A stretch of DNA of 64,000 bases from Streptomyces violaceorubidus (GCF_000717995.1 NZ_JODM01000024.1:1-64000), one strand, 5' to 3'. Counted from the stretch's first letter, positions 49,306 to 57,444 are shown. The notes: generated by a model from the letters alone, not told the origin. Made by a program: numbers and translations.

Positions 49306-51794
49306 CCATGGCCCGAGATCTGACCAGTGAAGTCGCCCGTCTCCGGCAGGAACTCAAGGAGGCCAAGCGGGGGCAGCGGTACGCGCACGGCGGCAGCATC
49401 GAAGACAGCGCCCTCGAGGTGAAGGACGACACGGGGAGCCTCCGTGCGATCGTCGGCGTGCAGAGTGACGGCACGACCGCGGTGAACATCGTCAACGGGC
49501 CCCCACCACCAGCCCCGACACCGCCGATCCTGGGGTCTGTCCTGGGCGGGATCACCGTCTCCTGGAACGGTCAGTTCGCGGACGGTGCGATACCCCCGCT
49601 GGACTGGCAGCGCGTCGAAGTTCACGCCTCCACCACCAGCGGCTTCACCCCGTCGCTGGAGACGCTGCGGACGACGTTCGAGACGCCGCAGGGCGGCACA
49701 GTCGTCGTGCCGTGCGAGGAGCCCGTGTACGTCCTCCTCGTCGCCCGGAACACGTCCGGGACCGCGTCCACGCCGACCGCGCAGGCCGGGCCGCTGGGTC
49801 CTGCGCCGGTCGTAGCGACGGACATCCTGGACGGCATCGTCACCACGGTGAAACTCGCGGAGGGCGCCGTCACCGAAGCGAAGATCGCCGCCGATGCGGT
49901 CGGCACGGTCGCCCTACAGGAGTCCGCGGTCCTCGCGGAGAACCTCGCGGACGCCGCCGTGGAGGTCGGGAAGATCGCAGACAATGCGGTGACCGGCCCG
50001 GCGATCGCCTCCGAAGCCGTCACCGCGGGGAAGCTCGCCGCGAACTCGGTGGTGGCAGGGAACATTCAGGCGGGGGCGGTCACGTCGGCGACGGTCGCTG
50101 CCGGGGCGATCACCACGGACAAGCTGACCGTGACCGGCGGCGCCAACGTCCTCACCGACCCCAGCTTCGAGGGCGCCTACACGGCGTCCATCCTGGCCGG
50201 ACTCTCCTACGCCAGCCAGGACACCACCAGGGGCAACGGGTCACCCACCTCCCTAAAGATCGATGCCACGGCGGGAAGTGCCACCAACCGGGCCGTGTCC
50301 ATCACCGCGATTCCGGTACTGCCCGGCGACCAGCTGAACATCGGCATCGACTACTGGGTGGAGACCGCGTGGGCGGGCTCGGGTGTCAACGTTCACATCC
50401 GGTGGGAGACCGCTGCTGGTGGGATCGTGTCGTACGGCATCGCCGCGTCGGGTGGATCCCCGGTGCGGAATGCGTGGACCAGGCTGTCGGGCACGTACAC
50501 GGCCCCGGCAACGGCGACGGTGGCCCGGCTGCGGATCGAATCGTCCGGGGGTACGGCGGGCGCGGTGTGGTTCGACAATGCGTCGCTGCGGCCGGTGCTG
50601 GGCGGTACGCAGATCCAGGACGGGGCGGTCACTACTCAGAAGCTGGTCGCGGCTGCCGTGCAGGCGTTGCAGATCGATGCTGGGGCGGTCAATGCCGACA
50701 AGATCGCATCGGGTGCGGTGACGACCGCAAAACTGGACGCGCTCGCCGTCACCGCAGACAAGATCGCTGCGAATGCCATCACTGTCGGGAAGATCGCCGC
50801 CGGGGCCGTGGACGCCACCGCCATCGCCGCCGACGCCATCACCGGTAAGACCATCACCGGCGGCATCATCAACGGCGCCGTGATCCAGACCGCCGACAGT
50901 GGCGAACGGATCACCCTCAACGAAGCCGACGAGAACATGATCCTCGTCTACAACGACACCGAAAGCATCGGTGAACTTTCCGTCCGCGGTCTCCTCGTCA
51001 AAGGAACCGGCGGTGCCATCATGTGGCTCGACCCCAGCGCCGTCCTCCCACAGCTGCGGTTCCTCAACTCCGCTGGCACCAACTCCGTGTACATCCAGAT
51101 GGCCGAAGCCACCCCCGGCGATGCCAACCTCCAGATCGTTGCCGGATCCTTCGCCGGTGACGGCTTCACCGACCGCACCTGGCGCACGTACATGGGTAAC
51201 GACCTGGCCGTCATCGAACGCATCCGCCGCACCTCGGCGTCCAGCCACCGCGGCGGCCGCATGAACCTCCGCGCGGACTACGCCGAGATCGGCTACATGG
51301 ACTCTGCTGTCGCAGCAGACGCCGGGTACTTCCTGCACCAGCCCGGAGTGATCACCAGCAAGGGCCGTCACCGGGTGGAACCGCAGGCGGCAAGCAGCGA
51401 AAGCGCCCTCCATGTGACCGCACAGACTGGACACACCGGAAACCTGCTGCGCCTGGCCCGGGACACGGACAAGGTCACCGTCGACAAGGACGGCAACACG
51501 GTGATCGCCGGGATGATGACTGCCGGGAACATCGTCACCGGCACCACCACCATCACCCCCTCCGCTGCCAGCACCCCAACCAGCGCGTCCGTCAGCTTTA
51601 CCGCACTGAAGGGCACCACGTTCCGCGGCTACGCCACCGCGTCAACCACTGTGCCCGGCGTCCGTACTCCCGTCGGCGCCCAGGGCGTCACCGGAGTCAG
51701 CGTGTCCTCTGTGACGTCCAGCAGCATGCTCGTCTGGGTCAACCGCGAGAACACCACAGCAACCGTTATCAACTGGATGGTGATCGGATCATGA
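49302..51794 (+). CDS. Tail fibre / receptor-binding protein
   Basis: An 830-residue protein. A short coiled coil (LTSEVARLRQELKEAKRG) is followed by a fibronectin-like region (75-165). Two arrays of short repeats then appear (about 170-275 and 440-530; units like GAVTEAKIAADAV and GAVTTAKLDALAV), flanking a carbohydrate-binding-like beta domain (about 280-430, DPSFEGAYTAS; AVWFDNASLRP). The C-terminal domain is beta-rich. The KIAA/KLAA repeats are typical of trimeric fibre shafts. The start overlaps the tip gene by ATGA. It is likely the main host-recognition protein. Confidence 0.8.
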   Translation: MTMARDLTSEVARLRQELKEAKRGQRYAHGGSIEDSALEVKDDTGSLRAIVGVQSDGTTAVNIVNGPPPPAPTPPILGSVLGGITVSWNGQFADGAIPPLDWQRVEVHASTTSGFTPSLETLRTTFETPQGGTVVVPCEEPVYVLLVARNTSGTASTPTAQAGPLGPAPVVATDILDGIVTTVKLAEGAVTEAKIAADAVGTVALQESAVLAENLADAAVEVGKIADNAVTGPAIASEAVTAGKLAANSVVAGNIQAGAVTSATVAAGAITTDKLTVTGGANVLTDPSFEGAYTASILAGLSYASQDTTRGNGSPTSLKIDATAGSATNRAVSITAIPVLPGDQLNIGIDYWVETAWAGSGVNVHIRWETAAGGIVSYGIAASGGSPVRNAWTRLSGTYTAPATATVARLRIESSGGTAGAVWFDNASLRPVLGGTQIQDGAVTTQKLVAAAVQALQIDAGAVNADKIASGAVTTAKLDALAVTADKIAANAITVGKIAAGAVDATAIAADAITGKTITGGIINGAVIQTADSGERITLNEADENMILVYNDTESIGELSVRGLLVKGTGGAIMWLDPSAVLPQLRFLNSAGTNSVYIQMAEATPGDANLQIVAGSFAGDGFTDRTWRTYMGNDLAVIERIRRTSASSHRGGRMNLRADYAEIGYMDSAVAADAGYFLHQPGVITSKGRHRVEPQAASSESALHVTAQTGHTGNLLRLARDTDKVTVDKDGNTVIAGMMTAGNIVTGTTTITPSAASTPTSASVSFTALKGTTFRGYATASTTVPGVRTPVGAQGVTGVSVSSVTSSSMLVWVNRENTTATVINWMVIGS

Positions 51795-52156
51795 GCGAAA
51801 CCGCGCCCGCTCCGCAGACCGAAGCGACCCAGGCAGAAGAACCGCCTCCGCCGCCTGTGGAGGACCCGCCCCCGCCGCCCGTGGAGGAGCCGCCGTCGGA
51901 GCCGCCGCCCACCCCGGATCCCGTTCCGGAGCCGGACGTCATCAACTGGGAACCGCAGACCTGGTACTCGATCACCTCCGCGTGCGTCACGCCCGGCTGC
52001 CCGCAGGAGAACGTGATCGTCGCGATCCCGATGTTCTACTCCAACAACGGCGAGCTGAAGTACATCAGGGTGGTGTGCGGCGCGGACGGCTGCTGCGGCA
52101 AGGACTGCCGAATCCTCACCGCCGACAAGCTCGACCCGCAGCCGATCGAGGAATAG
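51791..52156 (+). CDS. Small Pro-rich tail-region protein with Cys knuckle
   Basis: A 121-residue protein overlapping the fibre gene by ATGA. Residues 1-50 are Pro/Glu-rich with tandem PPPPPVE(D/E)PP units. The C-terminal part has CVTPGCPQ and CGADGCCGKDC, a compact six-Cys domain. It may be a virion-tip accessory or folding partner for the fibre; no family recognised. Confidence 0.65.
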   Translation: MSETAPAPQTEATQAEEPPPPPVEDPPPPPVEEPPSEPPPTPDPVPEPDVINWEPQTWYSITSACVTPGCPQENVIVAIPMFYSNNGELKYIRVVCGADGCCGKDCRILTADKLDPQPIEE

Positions 52157-52163
52157 ACCGTCC

Positions 52164-52198
52164 GGGGCGGCCGGGGGAACGACTCACCCGGCCGCCCC
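52164..52198 (+). terminator. Hairpin terminator after the tail genes
   Basis: A 12-bp perfect stem GGGGCGGCCGGG/CCCGGCCGCCCC with an 11-base loop, followed by TACCCTGAT. It separates the tail operon from the lysis genes. Confidence 0.7.
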
Positions 52199-52288
52199 TA
52201 CCCTGATCAAAGAGGGCGACCCTCCGCCCGCCTGCACCACCCTCCGAGGGACGGCCACACCACAGTGGCCCGCCATACCCTTCCACCT

Positions 52289-52300
52289 GGGCGCGGGGAG
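52289..52300 (+). promoter_or_regulatory. Variant of the recurring motif (GGGCGCGGGGAG)
   Basis: Ten of twelve bases match AGGCGCGGGGCC. It lies 16 bases before the first gene after the tail terminator, consistent with a new transcription start. Confidence 0.35.
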
Positions 52301-52316
52301 TTCAGGAGTACGGGCA

Positions 52317-52706
52317 ATGCCCGACCCGAAGCAGCACGACGAGACGGCTGCCCGTAAGAAGACCGACAGCCCGTCCGACGCCACCCCGGCCCCAGCCCCC
52401 GCACCGGTAGAGCCCGCCGCGGACACCAGCGGCCAGTACGAGCCCTACCCCGGCCGGGAGTTCTTCCACGGCGGCCGTTACAGCCCCATCAACGCCGCGG
52501 CCGGCGCGCGCCTCACCCGCGAAGGCCACGCCCCCGCAGGCAAGACCCTCGGCCCGGACTGGACGACCGCCCACCGCGACGCCTGGAAGTCCTACCAGGA
52601 GTCCCTGCGACCCAAGGGCGGCGGCGACACCAGCGGTATCCCCGACGAGACCGCCTGGAACCGGCTTCAGGTACCGCGCGTCAGCCCCGCCCCCAAGGAG
52701 TCCTGA
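52317..52706 (+). CDS. Small hypothetical lysis-region protein
   Basis: A 129-residue protein. A Pro/Ala-rich start is followed by a GREFFHGGRYSPINAAAGARL segment, a helical WTTAHRDAWKSYQESLRP and a Pro-rich end. It lies between the tail terminator and the endolysin gene and is coupled to the latter (TGATGG). Similar small proteins in Streptomyces phages contain a peptidoglycan- or tail-associated motif; function uncertain. Confidence 0.65.
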   Translation: MPDPKQHDETAARKKTDSPSDATPAPAPAPVEPAADTSGQYEPYPGREFFHGGRYSPINAAAGARLTREGHAPAGKTLGPDWTTAHRDAWKSYQESLRPKGGGDTSGIPDETAWNRLQVPRVSPAPKES

Positions 52707-53605
52707 TGGCCACACCCCTGTCCGCGAGCGCTCTCCTCGCCGCCCTCAAAGCGGAAGGCTGCCAGGTCGTCGAGTACCGCGACTGGCGCACCCACAACCG
52801 CAACCACAAGGGCGCATGGGGCCCGGTCCACGGCGTCGTCATCCACCACACCGTCTCCTCCGGAGAGGACTCCTCCGTCGCCCTCTGCTACGACGGCCAC
52901 GCCGACCTGCCGGGCCCGCTGTGCCACACCGTCGGCGGGAAGTCCGGGAAGCTGTACATGGTCGGCCACGGCCGCGCCAACCACGCCGGATCCGGCGACG
53001 GTGACGTCCTCCAGGCCGTCATCGACGAGCGCGCGCTGCCCGCCGACAACGAGGCGAACACCGACGGCAACGCCCGCTTCTACGGAATCGAGATCGTCAA
53101 CCTCGGCAACGGCAAGGACACCTATCCGGCCGTGCAGTATGACGCCGCGGTCCGGTGGGCGGCAGCGATCTGCCGCGCCCACGGCTGGGGTGCCGCGTCC
53201 GTCATCGGCCACAAGGAGTGGCAGCCCGGAAAGATCGACCCGGCCGGGCCGGTCGAAGGCCGCGGTGACTTCTCCATGGACCGTTTCCGCGCCGACGTCG
53301 GCGAACGCCTCACCCATCCCGCTTCGTGGAGCGCCGGCTCCTCTAGCACCAAGCCACCCGCACAGGAGGAGGACCCCATGGCGGGGTACAGCAAGGCCGA
53401 CATCGGCGACGCCGTAATCCACCGGGACAACATCCCCGCACCGAAGTCCGCCCCGGACAAGGCCAAGAACACCAAGTGGACGCTGTCCAGCTACGTCCAG
53501 TCGATCTACAACACGGTCGTCGGCCTGCCCGGCGACGTCTCCGCGCTCCGAAAGGACGTCGCCGCGCTCCGCGCCGACGTCGCAGCCCTCAAGAAGGAGT
53601 CCTGA
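52706..53605 (+). CDS. Endolysin, N-acetylmuramoyl-L-alanine amidase
   Basis: A 299-residue protein. The N-terminal domain (about 20-205) is an Amidase_2 fold: GVVIHHTVS (H47/H48), FYGIEIVN and GHKEWQPGKIDP (168-179), giving zinc-binding His/Asp and a catalytic Lys. A Ser/Pro linker precedes a C-terminal helical region with ALRKDVAALRADVAALKKE coiled coil, which may mediate oligomerisation or wall binding. It cleaves the peptide from the glycan in peptidoglycan at lysis. It is followed by the holin-like gene. Confidence 0.9.
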   Translation: MATPLSASALLAALKAEGCQVVEYRDWRTHNRNHKGAWGPVHGVVIHHTVSSGEDSSVALCYDGHADLPGPLCHTVGGKSGKLYMVGHGRANHAGSGDGDVLQAVIDERALPADNEANTDGNARFYGIEIVNLGNGKDTYPAVQYDAAVRWAAAICRAHGWGAASVIGHKEWQPGKIDPAGPVEGRGDFSMDRFRADVGERLTHPASWSAGSSSTKPPAQEEDPMAGYSKADIGDAVIHRDNIPAPKSAPDKAKNTKWTLSSYVQSIYNTVVGLPGDVSALRKDVAALRADVAALKKES

Positions 53606-53607
53606 TC

Positions 53608-53994
53608 GTGAAGATCCTCGGGCGTGAGCCCGTCTACCTGCTGGCCTTCGCCGCCATCGCTCTGAAGCTGGCGTCGGCCTACGGCCTGGACGTCTCCGAC
53701 GACCAGCAGACCGCCATCATGGCCGTCCTGTCCTGCATCGTCGCCCTCGCCACCGCGATCGTCCTCAAGACCGGCGCCGCCGCAGCGGCCATCGTCAACC
53801 TCGCCCAAGCTGGACTCGCCCTGTTCCTCGGCTTCGGCCTCGACATGAGCGCAGAACAGCAGGCCCTATGGATGCTCTTCGTGGAGGGCGCCGTCGCCAT
53901 CTTCCTCCGCAAGGAGGTCACCGCCCCCGTCCCCGCCGTGAGCCTGGAGACGTCAAGCCCCCTCGCCAAGCAGCACGACCCGACCGCCGTCTGA
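53608..53994 (+). CDS. Holin-like membrane protein
   Basis: A 128-residue protein with a GTG start after AAGGAG. Two or three spans are visible (VYLLAFAAIALKLASA; AIMAVLSCIVALATAIVL; IVNLAQAGLALFLGF), followed by a short charged tail. The location 2 bases after the endolysin stop, as in many actinophages, supports a holin that releases the amidase. Confidence 0.75.
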   Translation: MKILGREPVYLLAFAAIALKLASAYGLDVSDDQQTAIMAVLSCIVALATAIVLKTGAAAAAIVNLAQAGLALFLGFGLDMSAEQQALWMLFVEGAVAIFLRKEVTAPVPAVSLETSSPLAKQHDPTAV

Positions 53995-54072
53995 CCATGC
54001 CCACACGGTACGCAGGGGCCGACTGGCAGCGGCACCCGCGTACCCCACCCCCCACACATAAGGAGCAGCGAG

Positions 54073-54408
54073 GTGAATGACCTGTCGGCCGTCAGCGTCC
54101 TACTGCCAGGCGGGGCCGGGGCAATCGTCACCCTCATCGTGCTGCTCATCCTCCGCGGGAGCCTCGTCGCCCGAGCGGTCCTCGAAGACGTACGGAAGGA
54201 CCGTGACGCCCGCGTCGCCGAGCTGGCGAAAGAGCGGGACATGTGGCGTGAGGCCCACCGTGAGAGCGAAGCCGCACGCATCGAAGCGCAGAGCCAGGTC
54301 GGTGAACTCCTCGAGCTGTCGAGGGTCGCCGACCACGTTCTGCGTGCCATACGAGGGGAGGTGCCCGGGGATGCGATGGATCCGTCGGTTGCTGCGCCGC
54401 CGTCCTGA
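54073..54408 (+). CDS. Single-span membrane/coiled-coil protein (second holin or spanin-like)
   Basis: A 111-residue protein with a GTG start after AGGAG. One N-terminal span (GAGAIVTLIVLLILRGSLVA) is followed by a long charged coiled coil (EDVRKDRDARVAELAKERDM). Similar proteins follow the holin in Streptomyces phages and may regulate it. Its last 38 bases overlap the next gene in another frame. Confidence 0.65.
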   Translation: MNDLSAVSVLLPGGAGAIVTLIVLLILRGSLVARAVLEDVRKDRDARVAELAKERDMWREAHRESEAARIEAQSQVGELLELSRVADHVLRAIRGEVPGDAMDPSVAAPPS

Positions 54409-54616
54409 GCCCGCCCCGCAGCGCCCGGACGAGGCCGGAAAGACACGCGGGCAGAGGGAAGCCGAATCGGCGCTGTCCCGTGCCCGGAAGGCCCGCCGGG
54501 CGGTGGAAGCGCACCGTCCCGCTGTCGCCCGCGTCGCCGAGCGTTTGGCGAGCGAGCGGGAACGCAATCACTTCGCGGAAATCTTCCGCGACGCCTTTGA
54601 GGGAGGGCACCGCTGA
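54371..54616 (+). CDS. DUF7620-like basic helical protein
   Basis: An 81-residue protein starting MRWIRRLLRR after AGGTG. It is a strongly basic helix ending ERERNHFAEIFRDAFEGG, matching my memory of DUF7620 proteins of the actinophage lysis cassette. It overlaps the genes on both sides. A peripheral membrane role is plausible. Confidence 0.65.
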   Translation: MRWIRRLLRRRPEPAPQRPDEAGKTRGQREAESALSRARKARRAVEAHRPAVARVAERLASERERNHFAEIFRDAFEGGHR

Positions 54617-54960
54617 TGGACTGCGCGCAGTTCGCAAACCTTGCAGCCTCGAGCCTGGTCGCCCTGTGCAGTTTCGCGTTCGGGATCGTGTACAGCCGGT
54701 GCGCGCCGTGGCGGTCGACTGCGGTGGGCCGGCACATCATGTTGTTCACGCTGACGATCGGCGCGCTGGGCGCGTACACGGTTGCGATCACCGTGTGGGA
54801 TCACGGGGCGCCGGCCGTGGTGCTGCGGTCGACCCGAACGTTGCTGCTGCTGGTCGTGGCCGGTCTGGTGGTGCAGCGGACCCGAATGGTCGTCCGGGCT
54901 CAGCACCGGCGGGCTCTGCATGATGCTGTTCAGGATCCGTCGGGGCCGCCTTCTGTCTGA
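54616..54960 (+). CDS. Three-span membrane protein of the lysis cassette
   Basis: A 114-residue protein. Three hydrophobic segments (LAASSLVALCSFAFGIVY; IMLFTLTIGALGAYTVAIT; LLLLVVAGLVVQ) precede a basic C-terminal tail. It is coupled to the upstream gene (TGATGG) and ends the rightward late region, tail to tail with thyX. It may be another holin component or a superinfection-exclusion protein. Confidence 0.65.
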   Translation: MDCAQFANLAASSLVALCSFAFGIVYSRCAPWRSTAVGRHIMLFTLTIGALGAYTVAITVWDHGAPAVVLRSTRTLLLLVVAGLVVQRTRMVVRAQHRRALHDAVQDPSGPPSV

Positions 54961-54978
54961 ACTGGTGTGCGAACCGGG

Positions 54979-55707
54979 TCAGGGGGCGATGCGGCCGTTG
55001 GCGTTGAACGCGGCGTGGGTGAGGGGCATCAGCTTTGCCCACTCGGCTTCCATGGCCTCGCCGACCATCTCAATCTCGCGTTGGGGGTACGACGCCACTG
55101 CGGCGTCGGGGTGGGTGGTGCGCAACCCCAGGAAGTGCATCAGCGACCGCGCGTTGCAGGTGGCGTACATCGACGAGTACAGGCCGACGGGGAGCACCGC
55201 GCGGGCCACCTCGCGGGCGACGCCCTCCGCCAGCATCTGTTGGTAGGCCTCGTAGGCGAGACGGTAGGAGTCCTGCAGTGTCTTCTGAGTGACCCAGAGC
55301 TGATGCTTGGTGCCCTCGACGATTTTGTACCGTCCCGGACGGCCTTTCTGCACCAGGTTCCGGTACATGTTGGGGACGTAGAAGACCGGCTCCAGCTCTC
55401 GGTAGCGACCGGACTCCTCGTTGTAGGACCAGCCGACGCGGTGCCGCATGAACTCCCGGAACACGAAGATCGGGGCGCTGATCAGGAACGTCATCGACGT
55501 GTGCTCGAAGGGCGAGCCGTGGCGCTCCCGCACCAGGTAGTTGATGAGCCCCTTCGACCGCTCGGGGTCCTTGCCGATCTCGTCGATGGACTGCTCGCCG
55601 AGGGTGGAGACGCGGGCGGCGAAGAGAACGTCGGCGTCGGACGCGGTCTGCTTGACCAGCTGCACGGTGACGTTGCTGCGGAAGACGGGCTGGAGGGGTT
55701 CGGGCAT
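54979..55707 (-). CDS. thyX: Flavin-dependent thymidylate synthase ThyX
   Basis: A 242-residue protein. The ThyX signature is present as RHRVGWSYNEESGRY (88-102), a three-residue-spaced variant of RHR-x2-S-x-NE-x-S-x-R, together with HGSPFEHTSMTF and a C-terminal NARSLMHFLGLR. It makes dTMP from dUMP with FAD, NADPH and methylene-tetrahydrofolate. With the neighbouring dCTP deaminase it could raise the dTMP supply during phage replication. Confidence 0.95.
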   Translation of the reverse strand: MPEPLQPVFRSNVTVQLVKQTASDADVLFAARVSTLGEQSIDEIGKDPERSKGLINYLVRERHGSPFEHTSMTFLISAPIFVFREFMRHRVGWSYNEESGRYRELEPVFYVPNMYRNLVQKGRPGRYKIVEGTKHQLWVTQKTLQDSYRLAYEAYQQMLAEGVAREVARAVLPVGLYSSMYATCNARSLMHFLGLRTTHPDAAVASYPQREIEMVGEAMEAEWAKLMPLTHAAFNANGRIAP

Positions 55708-55801
55708 GGGGAAGGGCTCCGATCGCGGGGGAGGGGCGGTGTGACCAGTCTCCCGCCGTCACGCCCCGGTGTTCCCTCTGCCCGGTCGTAGGGTGGCGGG
55801 C

Positions 55802-55993
55802 ATGAGCACGATCTCCGACAGACCGGTCCCTCCAGCCCCTGAGTGCGCGCCGTCGCAGGTGGGGCCGTGTCGTGGCTGTCAGCATCCGACGCACCGGTAT
55901 GGGCTGGGCGGGAACCCTCTGTGCGTGGTGTGCACGCGGGCCCTGGAGGGCCGGCGGGCCAGCGTGGGGAAGGCGTCGGCGGGACGGCCGTAG
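55802..55993 (+). CDS. Small zinc-ribbon protein
   Basis: A 63-residue protein starting MSTISDRPVP. Pairs CRGCQHPTH (24-32) and CVVC (41-44) form a four-Cys or Cys/His ribbon. It lies 9 bases upstream of dcd and is divergent from thyX. Role unknown. Confidence 0.6.
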   Translation: MSTISDRPVPPAPECAPSQVGPCRGCQHPTHRYGLGGNPLCVVCTRALEGRRASVGKASAGRP

Positions 55994-56002
55994 CCTCCTG
56001 GT

Positions 56003-56584
56003 GTGCTCCTTTCCGACCTGCACCTCCGTGAAGCGATAGCCGACGGCCGGCTCGGTATCGACCCGTTCGACGAGTCGATGCTTCAGCCCGCGTCGATCGA
56101 CGTCCGCCTGGACGCCGCGTTCCGGGTGTTCGAGAGTCACCGGCATGACTGCATCGACCCCTCGGTGCAGCAGGACGATCTGACGCGGCTGGTGGAGGTG
56201 CTGCCGGGTGAGGCGTTCGTGTTGCACCCGGGGGAGTTCGTGTTGGGGTCGACGTTGGAGCGGGTGTCGCTGCCGGACACGTTGGCGGCCCGCTTGGAGG
56301 GGAAGTCGTCGCTGGGCAGGCTGGGGCTGATCACGCATTCCACGGCGGGGTTCATCGACCCCGGGTTCGAGGGGCACGTCACCCTGGAGCTCAGCAATCT
56401 GGCGACCTTGCCGATCAAGCTGTGGCCGGGGATGAAGATCGGACAGATCTGCGTGTTCCAGCTCAGCTCCCCGTCGGAGCATCCGTACGGGAGCGCGGTG
56501 CGCGGGTCCCGGTATCAGGGGCAGCGCGGGCCGACCGCCTCCCGCTCCTGGCAGAACTTCCACCGGTCAGCGTTGCCTGGGTAG
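56003..56584 (+). CDS. dcd: dCTP deaminase Dcd
   Basis: A 193-residue protein with a GTG start. The dUTPase-like trimer fold is visible: QPASIDVRL, the [25 protein letters not shown] nucleotide-binding and catalytic region (about 111-136) and the C-terminal [13 protein letters not shown] arm that closes the active site. It converts dCTP to dUTP, or directly to dUMP if bifunctional as in many actinobacteria, feeding ThyX. It ends at the second twin terminator. Confidence 0.93.
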   Translation: MLLSDLHLREAIADGRLGIDPFDESMLQPASIDVRLDAAFRVFESHRHDCIDPSVQQDDLTRLVEVLPGEAFVLHPGEFVLGSTLERVSLPDTLAARLEGKSSLGRLGLITHSTAGFIDPGFEGHVTLELSNLATLPIKLWPGMKIGQICVFQLSSPSEHPYGSAVRGSRYQGQRGPTASRSWQNFHRSALPG

Positions 56585-56591
56585 GGTGCGG

Positions 56592-56636
56592 GCATGATGG
56601 TGCCCGCCTGCTTTCCTCAGGCGGGCACCATCATGC
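56592..56636. terminator. Bidirectional terminator, copy 2 of the duplicated hairpin
   Basis: A 19-bp perfect stem (GCATGATGGTGCCCGCCTG) closes loop CTTTCCT. The core CGCCTGCTTTCCTCAGGCG equals that of 1213-1231. It separates dcd from the convergent cassette array. Confidence 0.9.
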
Positions 56637-56641
56637 GTGGG

Positions 56642-56929
56642 TCAGCGCTGTGCGAGTTCGGCGCAGTAGAACGCGAACTTGCGGCTGTAGTCGGAGTGGC
56701 CAGACGCCTGCCGCTCGACCTGCACAACGTCGTCCAGAGAGACCGCAGGGCGCCCCTGGTCGGCGCGTAGGGCATTCACGGCTTTCCACATTTCGGACCG
56801 CTCGTGCGCGGCCCAGCCGCACTCGACGCCATCGGGGCCGTCGACGAGATCCTCGCGTTCACTGCGGTCTTCCTGTGCACGTGACAGCACACGCTGGAGT
56901 CGATCAGCGATCACCCTCAGATCGGGCAT
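56642..56929 (-). CDS. Small hypothetical cassette protein
   Basis: A 95-residue protein starting MPDLRVIADR with the shared GAGGACGCC-type SD. It is charged and helical, with two Trp in the centre (CGWAAHERSEMWKAVNAL). It is the last gene in the second cassette array, next to the twin terminator. No family recognised. Confidence 0.6.
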   Translation of the reverse strand: MPDLRVIADRLQRVLSRAQEDRSEREDLVDGPDGVECGWAAHERSEMWKAVNALRADQGRPAVSLDDVVQVERQASGHSDYSRKFAFYCAELAQR

Positions 56930-56956
56930 GGTCGGCGTCCTCACTTCTCGGTGGCG
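56927..56956 (-). repeat. Stop-SD-start junction repeat (copy B)
   Basis: On the plus strand this reads CATGGTCGGCGTCCTCAC then TTCTCGGTGGCG, nearly identical to 1542-1574 and 57187-57216. It encodes the ATEK* end, the SD and the start of the adjacent gene. Confidence 0.8.
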
Positions 56957-57189
56957 GGCAGGTGGGCACGTCCGGCGTCGGTCAGCAGGAATGGCTTACG
57001 CAGGCCTACCTCGGGACCCCACGTCGCCCACCCGTTGCGAACCAGGACCGTGCTGGTAGCGGCGGTGATCCGGCCGCCCGGGGCGTAGACGTTGGTGTCG
57101 GCGAAGGCGCGGGTGCTGCGGTAGGCGGTACCGTCGGCGAGGAGGACGAGCGCGTTTCGCTGTGTCTTCGTCGGCTTCGGGGTGCGCAT
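56941..57189 (-). CDS. Winged-helix-like cassette protein
   Basis: An 82-residue protein starting MRTPKPTKTQRNALVLLADG. An N-terminal helix, a YRSTRAFADTNVYAPGG segment, a helix with TSTVLVRNGWATWG and a closing FLLTDAGRAHLPATEK resemble a small winged helix, with the TDAGRAHL strand-turn as wing. It carries the shared ATEK end. Probably a regulator; inference from pattern. Confidence 0.6.
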   Translation of the reverse strand: MRTPKPTKTQRNALVLLADGTAYRSTRAFADTNVYAPGGRITAATSTVLVRNGWATWGPEVGLRKPFLLTDAGRAHLPATEK

Positions 57190-57216
57190 GGTCGGTGTCC
57201 TCACTTCTCGGTGGCG
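57187..57216 (-). repeat. Stop-SD-start junction repeat (copy C)
   Basis: CATGGTCGGTGTCCTCAC followed by TTCTCGGTGGCG matches copy A at nearly every base, although the flanking genes differ. Confidence 0.8.
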
Positions 57217-57437
57217 GCCTGGGCCGCGCAGATCTCGTCGGCGGTCACGGTCTCGAACCAACGCCAGACGCCGTCCTCCCACTGCTCCACCTTCGCAGCG
57301 GTGGCCGGGCTGTCGGCGCCGAGGCTGGCGCGGATGAAGGCGTAGGCCTTGGCCTCGCTGGTGAACGGAGATGTTGCCTCCACGTCCGGGCCGGTGACGG
57401 TCACCCGCCACGGCTTCGACGGCTTCCTTACGGTCAT
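57201..57437 (-). CDS. Small hypothetical cassette protein with ATEK tail
   Basis: A 78-residue protein starting MTVRKPSKPWRVTVTGPDVE. A beta-strand start is followed by a helix (SEAKAYAFIRASLG), a WEDGVWRWFETV strand and the shared ATEK end. The alpha-beta layout suits a small compact domain; no family recognised. Confidence 0.6.
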   Translation of the reverse strand: MTVRKPSKPWRVTVTGPDVEATSPFTSEAKAYAFIRASLGADSPATAAKVEQWEDGVWRWFETVTADEICAAQAATEK

Positions 57438-57444
57438 GGTGTCC

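Noticed and set aside
50100-50900. Direct DNA repeats in the fibre gene as a mobile or recombination element
   Set aside because: The repetition tracks the KIAA/KLAA-type protein repeats of the fibre shaft, so coding constraint explains it.
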